The notes beneath the pieces are model-generated. The model was not told the DNA's origin, did not search any database, and saw nothing but the letters and a program-made list of their open reading frames with translations. This document shows, one piece after another, positions 33,898-46,900 of a stretch of 64,000 nt of DNA. The stretch is from Belliella alkalica (GTDB taxonomy: Bacteria > Bacteroidota > Bacteroidia > Cytophagales > Cyclobacteriaceae), in assembly GCF_022549785.1 (NCBI RefSeq), contig NZ_JAKZGO010000012.1, positions 1 through 64,000 on the forward strand, read 5' to 3'. Both the position numbers and the translations under genes were made by a program. The stretch's first letter is position 1, and each line of letters opens with the position of its first letter.

Positions 33898-34670
33898 TAC
33901 TTAATGAAATTATAGTCATAAAATGATTTTATTTTTGGGTCTGAGGCATTTGTGAATACTTCATCAAAAGTTCCAATTGCTTCAAATTGACCTTCTATCA
34001 ATACTGCCATTCTATCTCCTGTTACCTTGGCACAGGTCAAGTCATGGGTAATTACGATAGAAGCAGTGTTATACTCTTCTCTTACTTGATTGATCAAATT
34101 ATTGATATCAATACATGTCGTGGGATCGAGACCGGCTGTAGGTTCATCATATAGCATGATTTCAGGTTCCAAAATCAAAGTTCTAGCTATACCTATCCTC
34201 TTTTTCTGTCCGCCTGACAATTCGGCTGGCATTTGGTTGATTGTTTTGGGAAGTCCCACAGAATCCAATAGTCCTTCGACCTTCATGTTGATTTCCTTTC
34301 TTGTCAGGTTCTTGATATTTCTTGTTAGAGGAAATTCCAAGTTTTCTCTAACTGTCATACTATCGTACAAAGCAGAAGCCTGAAAAGCAAAGCCGATTTT
34401 CAGACGAAGCTTATTCAATTCTTTAAGCGTAAGATTTGAAGTGTCTTTGCCTAAAATCTTTATTGTGCCTTCATCCTGCTTCAACAAGCCAACCATCAAT
34501 TTAATTAAAACTGACTTTCCAGAGCCAGATTTACCTAAAACTACTAAATTTTCACTTTTATATAAATCAAGATCTACTCCTCTTAGCACATGGTTTTCGT
34601 CAAAAGACTTCTTAAGCCCATTGATCTCTACTACTTTACTTATTTCTTCATTATGCATAACGTATTGCAT
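33897..34670 (-). CDS. mlaF: MlaF-type ABC transporter ATPase
   Basis: A 257-residue nucleotide-binding protein. Walker A is VLGKSGSGKSVL, the signature is LSGGQKKRIGIART and Walker B is LEPEIMLYDEPTAGLDP, followed by the switch His in VITHDLT. It drives the Mla-type lipid transporter. It overlaps the permease gene by about 20 nt and abuts mlaD. The in-frame start at 34670 gives MQYVMHNEE; a second ATG lies four codons on. Confidence 0.93.
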   Translation of the reverse strand: MQYVMHNEEISKVVEINGLKKSFDENHVLRGVDLDLYKSENLVVLGKSGSGKSVLIKLMVGLLKQDEGTIKILGKDTSNLTLKELNKLRLKIGFAFQASALYDSMTVRENLEFPLTRNIKNLTRKEINMKVEGLLDSVGLPKTINQMPAELSGGQKKRIGIARTLILEPEIMLYDEPTAGLDPTTCIDINNLINQVREEYNTASIVITHDLTCAKVTGDRMAVLIEGQFEAIGTFDEVFTNASDPKIKSFYDYNFIK

Positions 34671-35448
34671 TTACAATTTGAAGCGCCAATAATTCTTCGA
34701 TAAAAATTAAAAACATGGACATCACCACAGAAGCATTTGCTGCTTTCCCTACACCTTCTGTTCCATTGGACGAATTGTACCCTTTATAACAACCGACGAT
34801 TCCTATGGTGAAGCCAAACACAAGCGATTTGATCAGCGAAGAGAAGACGTCTAAAAATGAAACAGCTTCAAAAACCTGAACAAAGAATGTAGAAAGGCTG
34901 ACCAATTCATTTTGGTTGACATTGATAAACGAGCCAATCAAAGCAACAAAATCCGTATACATTACCAAAACAGGTATCATTAGCGTAGTTGCGATGGTAC
35001 GAGTTATGACCAAATATTTAAATGGATTGATAGCCGACACTTCCATTGCATCTATTTGTTCTGTTACTTTCATAGAACCAATTTCTGCTCCAATGCTAGA
35101 ACCCACCTTACCTGCAGCGATTAAAGCTGTGACTAAGGGCCCCATCGCACGAATAATTGCTATAGAGATCAAAGCCGGTAGCCAAGATGCTGCACCAAAC
35201 TCAGCCAAAGACGGACGAGATTGGTTAGTGAAAACTATCCCGACAATGAAGCCAGTCAATGATATCAAAGGCAACGACCTGTATCCGATTTCATAACATT
35301 GTCTAAGAATCTCTTTGAATTCGTAAGGAGGAAACCATACCTCCTGAAAAAACCTCTTTACAAATCTGAAAGCATTTGCCAATCCAATGAAAAACTTATC
35401 AATTTTTTTTGAAATGACAGGTTTATTTCTTGCAGTAATTTCTGACAT
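34651..35448 (-). CDS. mlaE: MlaE-type ABC transporter permease
   Basis: A 265-residue integral membrane protein of the MlaE/DUF140 family. After a basic N-terminus come spans such as LPLISLTGFIVGIVFTNQSR. The conserved cytoplasmic segment AAGKVGSSIGAEIGSMKVTE, then QIDAMEVSAINPFKYLV, couples to the ATPase. FGFTIGIVGCYKGYNSSNG is also typical. It is the first gene of a three-gene operon, mlaE-mlaF-mlaD. No mlaB or mlaC homologue is next to it. Confidence 0.93.
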   Translation of the reverse strand: MSEITARNKPVISKKIDKFFIGLANAFRFVKRFFQEVWFPPYEFKEILRQCYEIGYRSLPLISLTGFIVGIVFTNQSRPSLAEFGAASWLPALISIAIIRAMGPLVTALIAAGKVGSSIGAEIGSMKVTEQIDAMEVSAINPFKYLVITRTIATTLMIPVLVMYTDFVALIGSFINVNQNELVSLSTFFVQVFEAVSFLDVFSSLIKSLVFGFTIGIVGCYKGYNSSNGTEGVGKAANASVVMSMFLIFIEELLALQIVNAIRYA

Positions 35449-35504
35449 AAGAATTAAATATAAAGCTCTAAAGTAATCAATTTTAAATCACAAATGATGA
35501 TTTT

Positions 35505-35870
35505 TCATTTAAGCAAATCTTCTATGATATCTATACCCAACGGCTTTATCAAAAAGCCTTTCACCAAATCAAATTCCTTACTTTTAGCCAAGTCCTCAGG
35601 ATCCATTGATGAACTAAGCATATTAACATCTATCTTAATATTCTTTTGATTTAGCAATTCCAAAAACTCCCAACCACTCATCTCGGGCATATTGATATCA
35701 AGCAAAAGCAAGTCTGCAGTTTCAATCTCAAGCCAATTTAATGCCGAAAATGGATCATCGAAAAATACCAACTCTAAATCAGGCTTGATTTTGATTATAT
35801 TTTTCTTGTTGATCATATGCTGGATTTTATCATCATCAACAAAAACTATTTTATTTATCTCTTTTTGCAT
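35505..35870 (-). CDS. Single-domain response regulator
   Basis: A 121-residue receiver domain without an output domain. It has the acidic pocket FVDDDK (Asp12-14), the phospho-acceptor Asp58 in LLLLDINMPEMSGWE, a Ser in the Thr/Ser position (LSSSMD) and Lys109 in FLIKPLG. Such proteins relay phosphate or act through protein contacts. No histidine kinase lies nearby. It precedes the mla genes by about 55 bp on the same strand, but a functional link is not shown. Confidence 0.9.
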   Translation of the reverse strand: MQKEINKIVFVDDDKIQHMINKKNIIKIKPDLELVFFDDPFSALNWLEIETADLLLLDINMPEMSGWEFLELLNQKNIKIDVNMLSSSMDPEDLAKSKEFDLVKGFLIKPLGIDIIEDLLK

Positions 35871-36342
35871 AGTCTCAAAATAAAGCCTCGACTTAAACTA
35901 TTCTGAATTCTAATTGGGTGTGATACTATCATACGGAAAAACACTAGTCTCAGATCTTTCCAGGCATAGTAAATCTGGTATCAACAAAAGTAAGATTTTA
36001 TCCATAGTTGTGGCAATTCTGACTTAAAAAACATTTTTAGATTAACCTAAACTTTTTAGATAAGACATATTTAGTCTAGGCTAAATTTATCATATTTTAT
36101 TATTTACCAATTACTTAGATGCATATATCTAAATATAAGATATAGATTCAATTTTGCTGTTAATTTTTTGTAAAATAAAAACTATCAACAATTGAATCTT
36201 TTCCACCAAGGGTGCTTTTTATAGATTTAAATTAAGATTTTGACATGCTTCCATGCGATTTGAATGTTAAAATAGCGTTATATCAAACACCTATATCAAG
36301 CTGTTTTCTTCAATACTCCGCTGCCCTCCCCTCTTTCGATTC
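35871..36342. other. Divergent intergenic region without a recognised gene
   Basis: 472 bp of A+T-rich DNA between divergent genes. It holds a widely spaced inverted repeat, GATTCAATT near 36146 and AATTGAATC near 36191, and the motif AGATTAACCTAAAC at about 36040. Promoters for both flanking genes are expected here, but no exact TAnnTTTG box was identified. Confidence 0.35.
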
Positions 36343-37821
36343 TTGAAAAATTTGATAAACAATTATCTTGTAAAGGGAGATTTTACCCATGTTAGTTTTA
36401 AAAAATTCTTTAACTTGCCCTCTTTAATTGCGTTGAAAATGATCCAAGATAAAGATAAAGAACCATTAGGGATTCGCCGAAAAATAATGATGGCCTTATT
36501 ATTTTTTAGAGATAGATTTGATCTACATGAAGGAAAAGAAGATGAATTAGAGACCATAGACTATGTTAAGAAAAACATAGAATTCAAAGGTGCCAATCTT
36601 TGGATCTTGATATTTGCAATCTTTGTGGCTTCTGTGGGATTGAATGTAAATTCTACAGCAGTCATCATTGGTGCCATGCTAATATCCCCCCTAATGGGAC
36701 CTATTATGGGGATAGGAATGGCCGCAGGAATCAACGATTTTGAGTTACTTCAGCGATCCTTAAAAAATCTTGGAATTGCAGTTTTGATAAGTATCTTGAC
36801 CAGTACAATTTACTTTTCATTTACTCCTCTCAATGAAGCCCAATCCGAATTATTGGCCAGAACAGAACCAAGTATCTGGGATGTACTGATTGCCCTATTC
36901 GGTGGCCTTGCAGGGATAGTCGCTGGTTCTCGAAAAGAAAAAAGTAACGCTATCCCTGGTGTCGCAATCGCAACAGCTTTGATGCCCCCACTTTGTACCG
37001 CTGGCTATGGCTTGGCGACTGGGAATTTGTATTACTTTTTTGGTGCATTCTATCTCTTTTTCATCAATTCAGTATTTATAAGTCTTTCAACTTACCTGAT
37101 CGTAAGATTCATGAATTTCCCAAAGAAGGAATTTTTAGACCCAAAACGGGAACAGACTGTAAAAAGGTACATCACTATTTTCACACTTTTGACAGTGATA
37201 CCGAGTGTGTACCTGGCGTATAATATTGTCACTCGGACTTTTTGGGAAAGAAGTGCCAAAGAATTTATCAAAACAGAAATGGACTTTCCTAGAACACAGG
37301 TTATCGCTAGCAACCTAGTGTATAATTCTGACAGCAGCGGAATAGAAATCTCCTTGATTGGCGAACGAATAGATGATGATGAAATCCAAAGACTTCAAAA
37401 TAAACTTAAAGTCTTTAGTCTTAACAAAACACACCTCAAAATCAAACAAAGTGGTGATGGAGGAACTGATTTAAACATGTTGAGATCGGATATTCTGAAA
37501 GACCTTTATGAAAGAAATGAATTGTTGATCCAAAACAAAGATCAAAAGATTTCATTTTTGGAGAATGAGCTTTCTCAATATGCAGAATCTAGTAAACAGG
37601 TAATGGATCTCGCCAATGAAGCTAAAATCAATCATACTGGCCTGCAAAGCTTCTCATTAAACCGAGCCGTAGTAGCAGATGTGACACAAAACAAACAGGA
37701 TACAATTCTGATGGCCTATGCCAAGTTTCGGCAGAAACCAAATGACCAAGAAATGAAACGGTTTCAGGAATGGTTAAAAATCCGAACCAAAGCGGATACG
37801 GTTTCTTTGATTATTCAGTAG
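36343..37821 (+). CDS. DUF389 (TIGR00341-type) membrane protein
   Basis: A 492-residue protein. After an amphipathic N-terminus come about six membrane helices with the family signature NVNSTAVIIGAMLISPLMGP, then GGLAGIVAGSRKEKSNAIPG and VAIATALMPPLCTAGYGLA. The last 170 residues are soluble and end in a helical segment. Function of the family is unknown; a transport or channel role is often assumed. The start chosen is TTG at 36343; the next ATG is about 95 nt further on. The gene is followed by low-complexity tracts. Confidence 0.85.
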   Translation: MKNLINNYLVKGDFTHVSFKKFFNLPSLIALKMIQDKDKEPLGIRRKIMMALLFFRDRFDLHEGKEDELETIDYVKKNIEFKGANLWILIFAIFVASVGLNVNSTAVIIGAMLISPLMGPIMGIGMAAGINDFELLQRSLKNLGIAVLISILTSTIYFSFTPLNEAQSELLARTEPSIWDVLIALFGGLAGIVAGSRKEKSNAIPGVAIATALMPPLCTAGYGLATGNLYYFFGAFYLFFINSVFISLSTYLIVRFMNFPKKEFLDPKREQTVKRYITIFTLLTVIPSVYLAYNIVTRTFWERSAKEFIKTEMDFPRTQVIASNLVYNSDSSGIEISLIGERIDDDEIQRLQNKLKVFSLNKTHLKIKQSGDGGTDLNMLRSDILKDLYERNELLIQNKDQKISFLENELSQYAESSKQVMDLANEAKINHTGLQSFSLNRAVVADVTQNKQDTILMAYAKFRQKPNDQEMKRFQEWLKIRTKADTVSLIIQ

Positions 37822-38269
37822 AAGGAAGGGATTGTAGATTTTAGATTTTAGAAGGTAGATTTTAGATTTTAGAGGGTAGATTTTAGATTATAGATTTTAG
37901 AGGGTGGATTGTAGAGTGTAGATACTAGTACCAAGTACGAAGTACGATGAACCAAGGAAGCAAGGAAGCAAAAGGCTAACTATAAGGGGCGTAGCTCTGA
38001 TTTCTTATTTGTAAATTATCTTTATGTATGATAGAATTCTACTAACCCCTATTCGACTAATCCCCTAATCAAAATTAGTTTAGAAGCTTAGGGTTTAGAA
38101 GTTTAGAAAAAGTATTAATAGAGAAATCCTAATCCACTAATCTCCTAATCAACTATTTTCCTTAAATATAACACTACGAGACATCTCCCAAGGTCGATGT
38201 GACAAGATTGAGTTCACTATTTCACTAATCCCTATTCGACTAATAACTAATCCCTAACCCCAAATCAAC
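37822..38269. repeat. Low-complexity tracts of three word types
   Basis: No gene is seen. At 37832-37925, TAGATTTTAGATTTTAGA followed by AGG or GGG is repeated, with decayed copies after. At 37925-37975 come TACCAAGTACGAAGTACG and AAGGAAGCAAGGAAGC. At 38040-38262, words like CTAATCCCCTAATC and TTCACTAATCCC mix with the opposite sense, GCTTAGGGTTTAG. They resemble the TTAACG filler in style but not in sequence. Confidence 0.8.
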
Positions 38270-38728
38270 ATGATGAAAAATCTAACACTAAGTTTTGCTT
38301 TTCTTGCTTTCATTTCGACAATCTCTTTTGCGCAAAATGCGGAATATGACTCTGCTCTGGTTAAAAAACTCGGTGCGGATGATTATGGCATGAAAACCTA
38401 TGTGATGGCATTTCTTTTGGCTGGGGATCGGGTAAATGAATATTCACAAGAAGAGAGGCAAGAAATCCAAAAAGGTCACATGGCAAACATCAACAAACTT
38501 GCAGAAGAAGGTAAACTAGTATTGGCAGGACCTTTTATCAATGGCGGAGAAAAAAGAGGGATCTTTATCTTTGATGTTTCTACTAAATCAGAAGCAGAAT
38601 TGCTTACAAATACTGACCCGGCTGTTCAAGCAGGTGTATTAAAAATGGAGTTGATTGAATGGTATGGATCTGCAGCTTTGGGAATGCTAGGAGAGATTTA
38701 TCCTAAACTTCAAAAAGTAAAATTCTAG
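38270..38728 (+). CDS. Exported YCII-like domain protein
   Basis: A 152-residue protein with signal peptide (LTLSFAFLAFISTISFAQ). A YCII-like alpha/beta domain follows: KTYVMAFLLAGDR, HMANINKLAEEGKLVLAGPF, GIFIFDVSTKSEAELLTNTD, DPAVQAGVL. The conserved His in HMANI matches the proposed active-site position of the family, whose function is unclear. A start three nt later (ATG at 38273) is equally possible. No operon partner is evident. Confidence 0.82.
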   Translation: MMKNLTLSFAFLAFISTISFAQNAEYDSALVKKLGADDYGMKTYVMAFLLAGDRVNEYSQEERQEIQKGHMANINKLAEEGKLVLAGPFINGGEKRGIFIFDVSTKSEAELLTNTDPAVQAGVLKMELIEWYGSAALGMLGEIYPKLQKVKF

Positions 38729-38926
38729 CAACAAATATCAAATTTAATTGAGACAAAACAGAGATTGTTTTGCATCTTCAAATATATCAATCGATTGCAT
38801 ATATTTTTTTTCTCTAATCGTCCATGTAATTCCTCAAAATGCTTTTTTTGACTCATTTATTGGCTTAATTTCGATTTGATGGATTCAAAATCCTACCTCA
38901 AATTTATAAATAAACCCTATCAATAA

Positions 38927-41068
<2,142 letters not shown>

Positions 41069-41071
41069 TCC

Positions 41072-41106
41072 ATCTGGGTGTAGTTCCAAACTACACCCAG
41101 ATATTT
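41072..41106 (+). terminator. Terminator between GH97 and addB-like genes
   Basis: A 14-bp perfect stem, ATCTGGGTGTAGTT/AACTACACCCAGAT (41072-41085 and 41089-41102), with loop CCA is followed by ATTTTT on the plus strand. It closes the GH97 transcript and lies between convergent genes. Confidence 0.9.
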
Positions 41107-43965
41107 TTAACGGCCACAAATCCCAATATATGGGCAGTATTTACATTTATCAAGGTTGTCCGTCTGTGAAAAAGGAATCTCTGGGTTATATAACTCTTCC
41201 AGCAAGGTTCTCAAACCATCTTCATACGCAGCTTTATAATCACGATAATCATTTACCTCAATTCCTGCTTTTCTTGGCTCCTTCTCTTGCAAGTAAGGAT
41301 TGAAATCCTCCTGAAAAATCTCCTTGAAATTGAAAATTGCAGGTTTCAAGGATAAAGTATTCTCTGGATGAACTGCCTGAAAGAGCAATCCATAGTACAA
41401 AGTTTGCATTGCAGCTTTGTTTCTGTTTTTGTCATCCCTATCGAAAAGGCTTTCTATACTTCTAAAATCCTTTTTATCAGCACCTGACTTATAGTCAATT
41501 AATCTGATAACCCCATTATTCTCATCAACTCTATCTATCAATCCCTTGAGGGATATAGACATAGAACCATATGAGCCATCGATCTCAAATTTGGCTTTGT
41601 GGGAGGCTTCCATGGAAACAATCCTGATAGGAGCTGATGCTTCGTCTATCTCCAAGAGTCTGGACAAATATTTTTGTAAAACATCCCTTACAATTGCCAT
41701 TTGACCACTTAGCTTGGTGTCTGCATTCTCTTCAAGGTGATAAAATTTCCTTACCCCCAATTCAATGGCTGGAAATATCCACTTTTCCTTCAACTCTTTG
41801 AAATCTTCCTTTTCCAGTATATCACGGTTTTTTCTTTCCTGAAATCCCTTATAAAGAAACTCCATGCTAAAATGTGCCAAATTCCCAAAAACCATGGCAT
41901 CTATCTCCTCTTTCACTTCATCCTTTTCTTGGATACCTGCCAGATATTGAAGGTAAAACTTCAACCTACAATCCAAATAAACACTCAGTGCCGAAGGGGA
42001 AAAGGAAGTCACGGATTTTCCGTCAGGCTGAATGACATACCTGTCCAAAAGCTTCAGAACATCTTCATTTTTTTCAATATTGATCGCTTCAGTATTTTTG
42101 AGATCTATGGGAACATAGAAAACTTCTTCTTCAATGGATAATCCCATTTCGACCATCATTTGTTGGATATACCGACTCTTTTCCCCTGCTTTTCCCTGAT
42201 CCGAGGCTGTGGTATAGATCATATGCACTTCTTCTGCGCTGTGCAGCAATCTGTAAAAAGTATAGGCATATATGGCGTCATTCTGCTCTTGAACAGGCAG
42301 ACCAAAAGCCCTGCGGATATTGAAAGGAATCATCGAGTTCAAGCCCGCAGATGGAGGGAAACTATCCTCATTCATATTACAGATGATCACTCGCTTAAAA
42401 TCTAAGTTTCTGGATTCCAAAACCCCCATCAACTGTAAGCCCTGAAGTGGCTCACCTTCGAAAGGCAACTTAACTTCGCGAAATACCTGTCTGAAGAGTC
42501 GGATAAAAAACTCAAGCTCGACTTGGATGGAGTTTTCATGTTCAAAAATGGCTCTCAGCCTATTCAATTGTTTAAAGCACTGATACAAATAAGATCTTTG
42601 CAAAGGTTCATCTTCCAGACTATTGGCCAATTCTTCTATCAAAGTCGAAACGTAAGCAAAAAGCTGATCAGAACTCAGTTTTTGGAAAATGAGTTTGAAA
42701 AATCCACCTCCTCCATGCAGGTCTTCTTGGCTGATGTATATTTGATTTTTTTCTTGAATATCTTTGAGCAAAAGGGCAGTATGTAAAGGATTCGCTGATT
42801 TTAGATAGATAGACGAGAGCAAGTCCTTGACAGGCTTGTGGTAAAATAGGATCTTCCCATCTTCCAACTTGGTAAAGCGCTGCATTTCCAAAATTGCCTC
42901 CAAAAATGCATATACAGGAGCATTTTTTACAGGATAGCCCATTGTGACATTGACTTTGTCAATATTTGTAGGCAAAGTATGCAAAATCGGAAAAAGCATT
43001 TGTTCATCAGGAAGAATCACTACAGTCTCTTCCCATGACTCCTGACCCGATACTTTTTCCAAAATCGAGCCTACCAAGTTTGCTTGGTTTGTTTTTAGTG
43101 GAGTTGCATAAATCTGGATATTTGCCTTTCTCGACTGAATTGTCTCTGAAATTGTTTCTGGGAAAGTTGGACCAAAAACCAAATCTTTCTGATAATCTCT
43201 AAAAAACAAGCCCGCCTCTTGGTTGACATCGTTGAGGTAATAGGCGTCAACATCCCAAAAGATCTCTGCTCCAAAGGATGTAATAAAATGCTTGATAAGT
43301 TTCTCCTCCGTAGCTGTGAAAGCATTGAATCCAATAAAAATGTATTTTTTATCGGGCTGAGGGATTTTATCTAAACTTTCAGCAACTTTTCTATAGAGTT
43401 TTCCTGAATAAGCCATACCAGAAACTTCCAAAGATGCCTGAAATGCTTCATATATAGGATTCAAAAGCTGCCAAAACTTAAGGAATTTTTCCTGATGACT
43501 TCTCTCCTGCTGATGAAAGGACGACCAAAACTGTTTGATCAATTCAATTTGACTTTCAGTCAAGAAACTTAAATCTGATTCAATTTCTTTGATTTCCGAA
43601 AGATGATGGTAAAGTTTCTTTGCTTCTGCCATAAACTGATCTACATCATTGAAATCCTTCAGCATCATTTCTCCCCAAAAATAAAACTTGTCAAAAGGCT
43701 CAGGTTCTGAATGAACAGTCTGATAAACTTTATACAATTCAAAAATCAATGTCAAATCATCAGCAGGTCTCTGACCTGCGTATTGATAAAATATATCTTC
43801 AATCGTCTTAATCTCCGGCATCCAAGTAGCTTCTTGAATTAGATTTCCAAGATGCTGGGTGAAGAATAGACCTGCCCTTCTATTCGGCAGAATAATGACC
43901 AAATCTTGAAGGTTAGCATGCTCTTCAAGAATCTGTGCGGCTGTATTTCTTAAAAAACTATGCAT
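41107..43965 (-). CDS. addB: AddB-like helicase/nuclease subunit with Fe-S-type cysteines
   Basis: A 952-residue partner of AddA in end-resection of double-strand breaks (RecBCD-like role). The N-terminus has LVIILPNRRAGLFFTQHL in place of a strong Walker A. The C-terminal PD-(D/E)XK nuclease has IRLIDYKSGADKKDF. Cysteines fit a four-Cys Fe-S clamp: one in YLDCRLKFYLQYL and three in CKYCPYIGICG at the very end. It overlaps the upstream addA-like gene by 8 nt, so both subunits are made together. Confidence 0.88.
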   Translation of the reverse strand: MHSFLRNTAAQILEEHANLQDLVIILPNRRAGLFFTQHLGNLIQEATWMPEIKTIEDIFYQYAGQRPADDLTLIFELYKVYQTVHSEPEPFDKFYFWGEMMLKDFNDVDQFMAEAKKLYHHLSEIKEIESDLSFLTESQIELIKQFWSSFHQQERSHQEKFLKFWQLLNPIYEAFQASLEVSGMAYSGKLYRKVAESLDKIPQPDKKYIFIGFNAFTATEEKLIKHFITSFGAEIFWDVDAYYLNDVNQEAGLFFRDYQKDLVFGPTFPETISETIQSRKANIQIYATPLKTNQANLVGSILEKVSGQESWEETVVILPDEQMLFPILHTLPTNIDKVNVTMGYPVKNAPVYAFLEAILEMQRFTKLEDGKILFYHKPVKDLLSSIYLKSANPLHTALLLKDIQEKNQIYISQEDLHGGGGFFKLIFQKLSSDQLFAYVSTLIEELANSLEDEPLQRSYLYQCFKQLNRLRAIFEHENSIQVELEFFIRLFRQVFREVKLPFEGEPLQGLQLMGVLESRNLDFKRVIICNMNEDSFPPSAGLNSMIPFNIRRAFGLPVQEQNDAIYAYTFYRLLHSAEEVHMIYTTASDQGKAGEKSRYIQQMMVEMGLSIEEEVFYVPIDLKNTEAINIEKNEDVLKLLDRYVIQPDGKSVTSFSPSALSVYLDCRLKFYLQYLAGIQEKDEVKEEIDAMVFGNLAHFSMEFLYKGFQERKNRDILEKEDFKELKEKWIFPAIELGVRKFYHLEENADTKLSGQMAIVRDVLQKYLSRLLEIDEASAPIRIVSMEASHKAKFEIDGSYGSMSISLKGLIDRVDENNGVIRLIDYKSGADKKDFRSIESLFDRDDKNRNKAAMQTLYYGLLFQAVHPENTLSLKPAIFNFKEIFQEDFNPYLQEKEPRKAGIEVNDYRDYKAAYEDGLRTLLEELYNPEIPFSQTDNLDKCKYCPYIGICGR

Positions 43966-46900
43966 AAACTTCCTCTATTTCTCCAGTTTCCAAATAGCAT
44001 AGATACCCTTTCGCAGGCTTACCACTCAACTTATTCACTAACTCCATATATTCTCTAACTTGTGTTTGGTGCTTTTTGTAAGCTTCTCCAGTTTTAAAAT
44101 CTACCACCATGCAATGATTTTCCCCTACGATAATCCTATCAGGTCTTTTTTGCCTCCCTCCAGGAAGTAAAATCCCTTGCTCTGCAAGCAATAAGCCTTC
44201 AGTATCAAACCAAGAAGCAAAAAGGCTCTTGGAGAACAAGCCTTCCAATTGCAGTTCGACCTCCTTTTTTTCCTCTTCTGTCAATCTTCCATCAAAATAA
44301 AATGCGGATAGATTAACCAATGCTTCATCTTTGCTTTTTGAAATCTCTAATATTTCATGTACCATCAGGCCAAAATTCCGCTTTTTGCGTTGCTCTAATC
44401 CTTCAAGGGAAAAATCAACGGCATATTTTTTCACTTGAAGCAATTGCGTCCAATTCTGATAGGCCCATCTCAGATCTGGTGTTTTGACCTCTTTATTTTC
44501 CTTTTGTGTTGCAACAGGCCAATTTCCCATCTCAAAAACTTTACTTTCATTATCAAAATGCTCAGACAGACTTAATTCTCCGTCTTCGTCAATTGATGAT
44601 GACAACAATTGCTGTAGCTGAACTTGAACATTATTCAAACTGTTGATTTTTTTCGTAAACGGTGCGATCCCTATAAAAACCTCTTCTGCTCGGGTCAATG
44701 CTACATAAATCATATTTAAACTGTCCAAATAGGCTAAAATAGCTTCTTCAGAGTAGGTTTCATGAAAGTCCGACTTAGCCAATGTACCATTCAATGTCAA
44801 AGGGATGATAGCTGAAACACCCTTTTCTGTGTCTTCAAAAGGTGACCAAACAACATTTGATTTTTTGAGGTCAAAAATGTCCCACTTCAAAAATGGCATG
44901 ATGACTACCTTAAACTGCAAACCTTTGGATTTGTGGATCGTCAGAATCCGCATTGCATTGTGTCCTTCTGGAATTTTTACCGTACGCTTAGATCTATTTT
45001 CTTCCCACCATTCCAAAAAGCCAGACAAATCAGCTCTATTGTTGGAAGTGAAGTCATATATCGCTTCTTTGAATCCCGATATATAGGCTTTTTCTTGTCC
45101 AATTTCCTGTAGATCAAGAATGGCAATCAACTCTTCGAGCGCTTCCATTAATGGCAACTGCAGGAGTAAAACTTCCTTTTTTCCAAACTCTGCTACTTTT
45201 TCCTGAAGTGCTAGCGGAACTCTATCCAAAGCAAATAGCTCATGGTCTATCTTCGCATCCACCAAGATGGAGCGGTAATACCACATGGTTTTGAATTGTA
45301 CTTGGTCATTAGGTTGATGTAAATACTTCAATCCTGCTTCGAGTGCTTTTACTGAGGCAGATTTGAACAGAAACATACTTTCATCTGACAAAACATCAAA
45401 GCTGTAATCTGGGTTTTCATTCTCTGCACCATATTGCATCAATGTATCGGCAATCGCTTCCCCTTCAGCTTTTCTCCTGACCAAGAAAGCTATGTCTTGC
45501 AAATCATATCCCTTGTCTTGCAATCCCATGACCATTTCTGGGAGTTTGGCCAATGCTAATGCATCAAATTTGCCATCTTCTTCAAGTTCTTGATCTTCTT
45601 CCAAGAAAGAAATCTGAACTTTTCCCTTGAAATCAGAAGTAGCTTTTCTCTGGGAAACATTTTGAAAAACGTCCTGATAAGCCTTTGATATTATGGATAC
45701 ATCTTCAGCTCCATACCTGGAACTGACTGTTTCTTCAAAAGCTTTGGGCATTTTCTTAAACAAGGCATTGTTGAAACTGATGATATTTGGAAGGCTTCTG
45801 AAATTAGTATCCAGGACTTGATTATCGATATTTTGCATACCGATTTCATCCTCTACTTGCTGCAAGAGCAACTTCATCTCCCCTCCTCTCCAGCGATAAA
45901 TCGACTGCTTGACATCTCCCACCAGTAAATTAGTCTGACCTTGTGCAAGTGAATTTTCCAAAAGTGGCTTGAAACTCGCCCACTGAAAACCAGATGTATC
46001 TTGAAATTCATCTATCAAGTAATGCTTAAACTGATTGCCTACTTTTTCATAAATAAATGGGGCTTCATTTTCCCTTGTGATTTCCTTTAGGAATTCATTG
46101 GCATCAGAAATCAGCAACATGTTTTCTTCATCTTTTAGAAGGATAAGTTCTTCGATCATATTTCTGAAAATCCCAAAAACATAAACATTCTTCCCAATCG
46201 CTTCCAAAGTATTCCATTTGACTTCAAGAGGAATAAATTGCGCTAAAATCTGACCCAACCCTTGGTGGAAGGCTGAAATAATGGCATCCTTCCTTTTGCT
46301 GGTTTTGGCAAACCAACCAGCTTCGTCATGTACCAATAGGCTCTGATTATCAGTCAAACTTGGAATAGGGCTATTTTTATCTCCCAGTTGGTCAAACTTC
46401 AGTGCAAAAGACCTAGAAGATCCTGCAAACTCTACCCATTCCAAACCATTGCCAATTCTGATCTGATTGGCTTGGTTTTTCAGTACAAGGGCAATATCAA
46501 TGATTTCTTTTTTTCTAAGGTTAATGAATTTCTGAAGTTCGGCAATGTTCTTTTTGTCTTTCAAAAACTCCCTGATCTCTGGCGCATATTTCTTGAAATC
46601 TTCCTGAAAAATCTGCCTCCCAAGCTCTTTGATATTTTTTCTTACATCCCAAGACTTTCCATTTTGAATCTGTTCTACTGCATAATCCACGAGCCATTTG
46701 TGGAGAAACTCATCCTCCATCACTTGTAGCATTACTTTGTCCACTACCCTATCCAAGACTGCATCTTGATCAAGTTCGACCTCAAATTTTGCATTGAGAT
46801 CCATTTCTCTGGCAAATGCTCGCACTACTTTCTGGAAAAAGCTATCAATCGTACTTACAGAAAACCTGCTGTAGTCATGCAAAATTGCCGTCAAGGTTTG

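Noticed and set aside
41737-42141. Plus-strand 134-residue frame
   Set aside because: Antisense within the addB-like gene, with no signal or motif.
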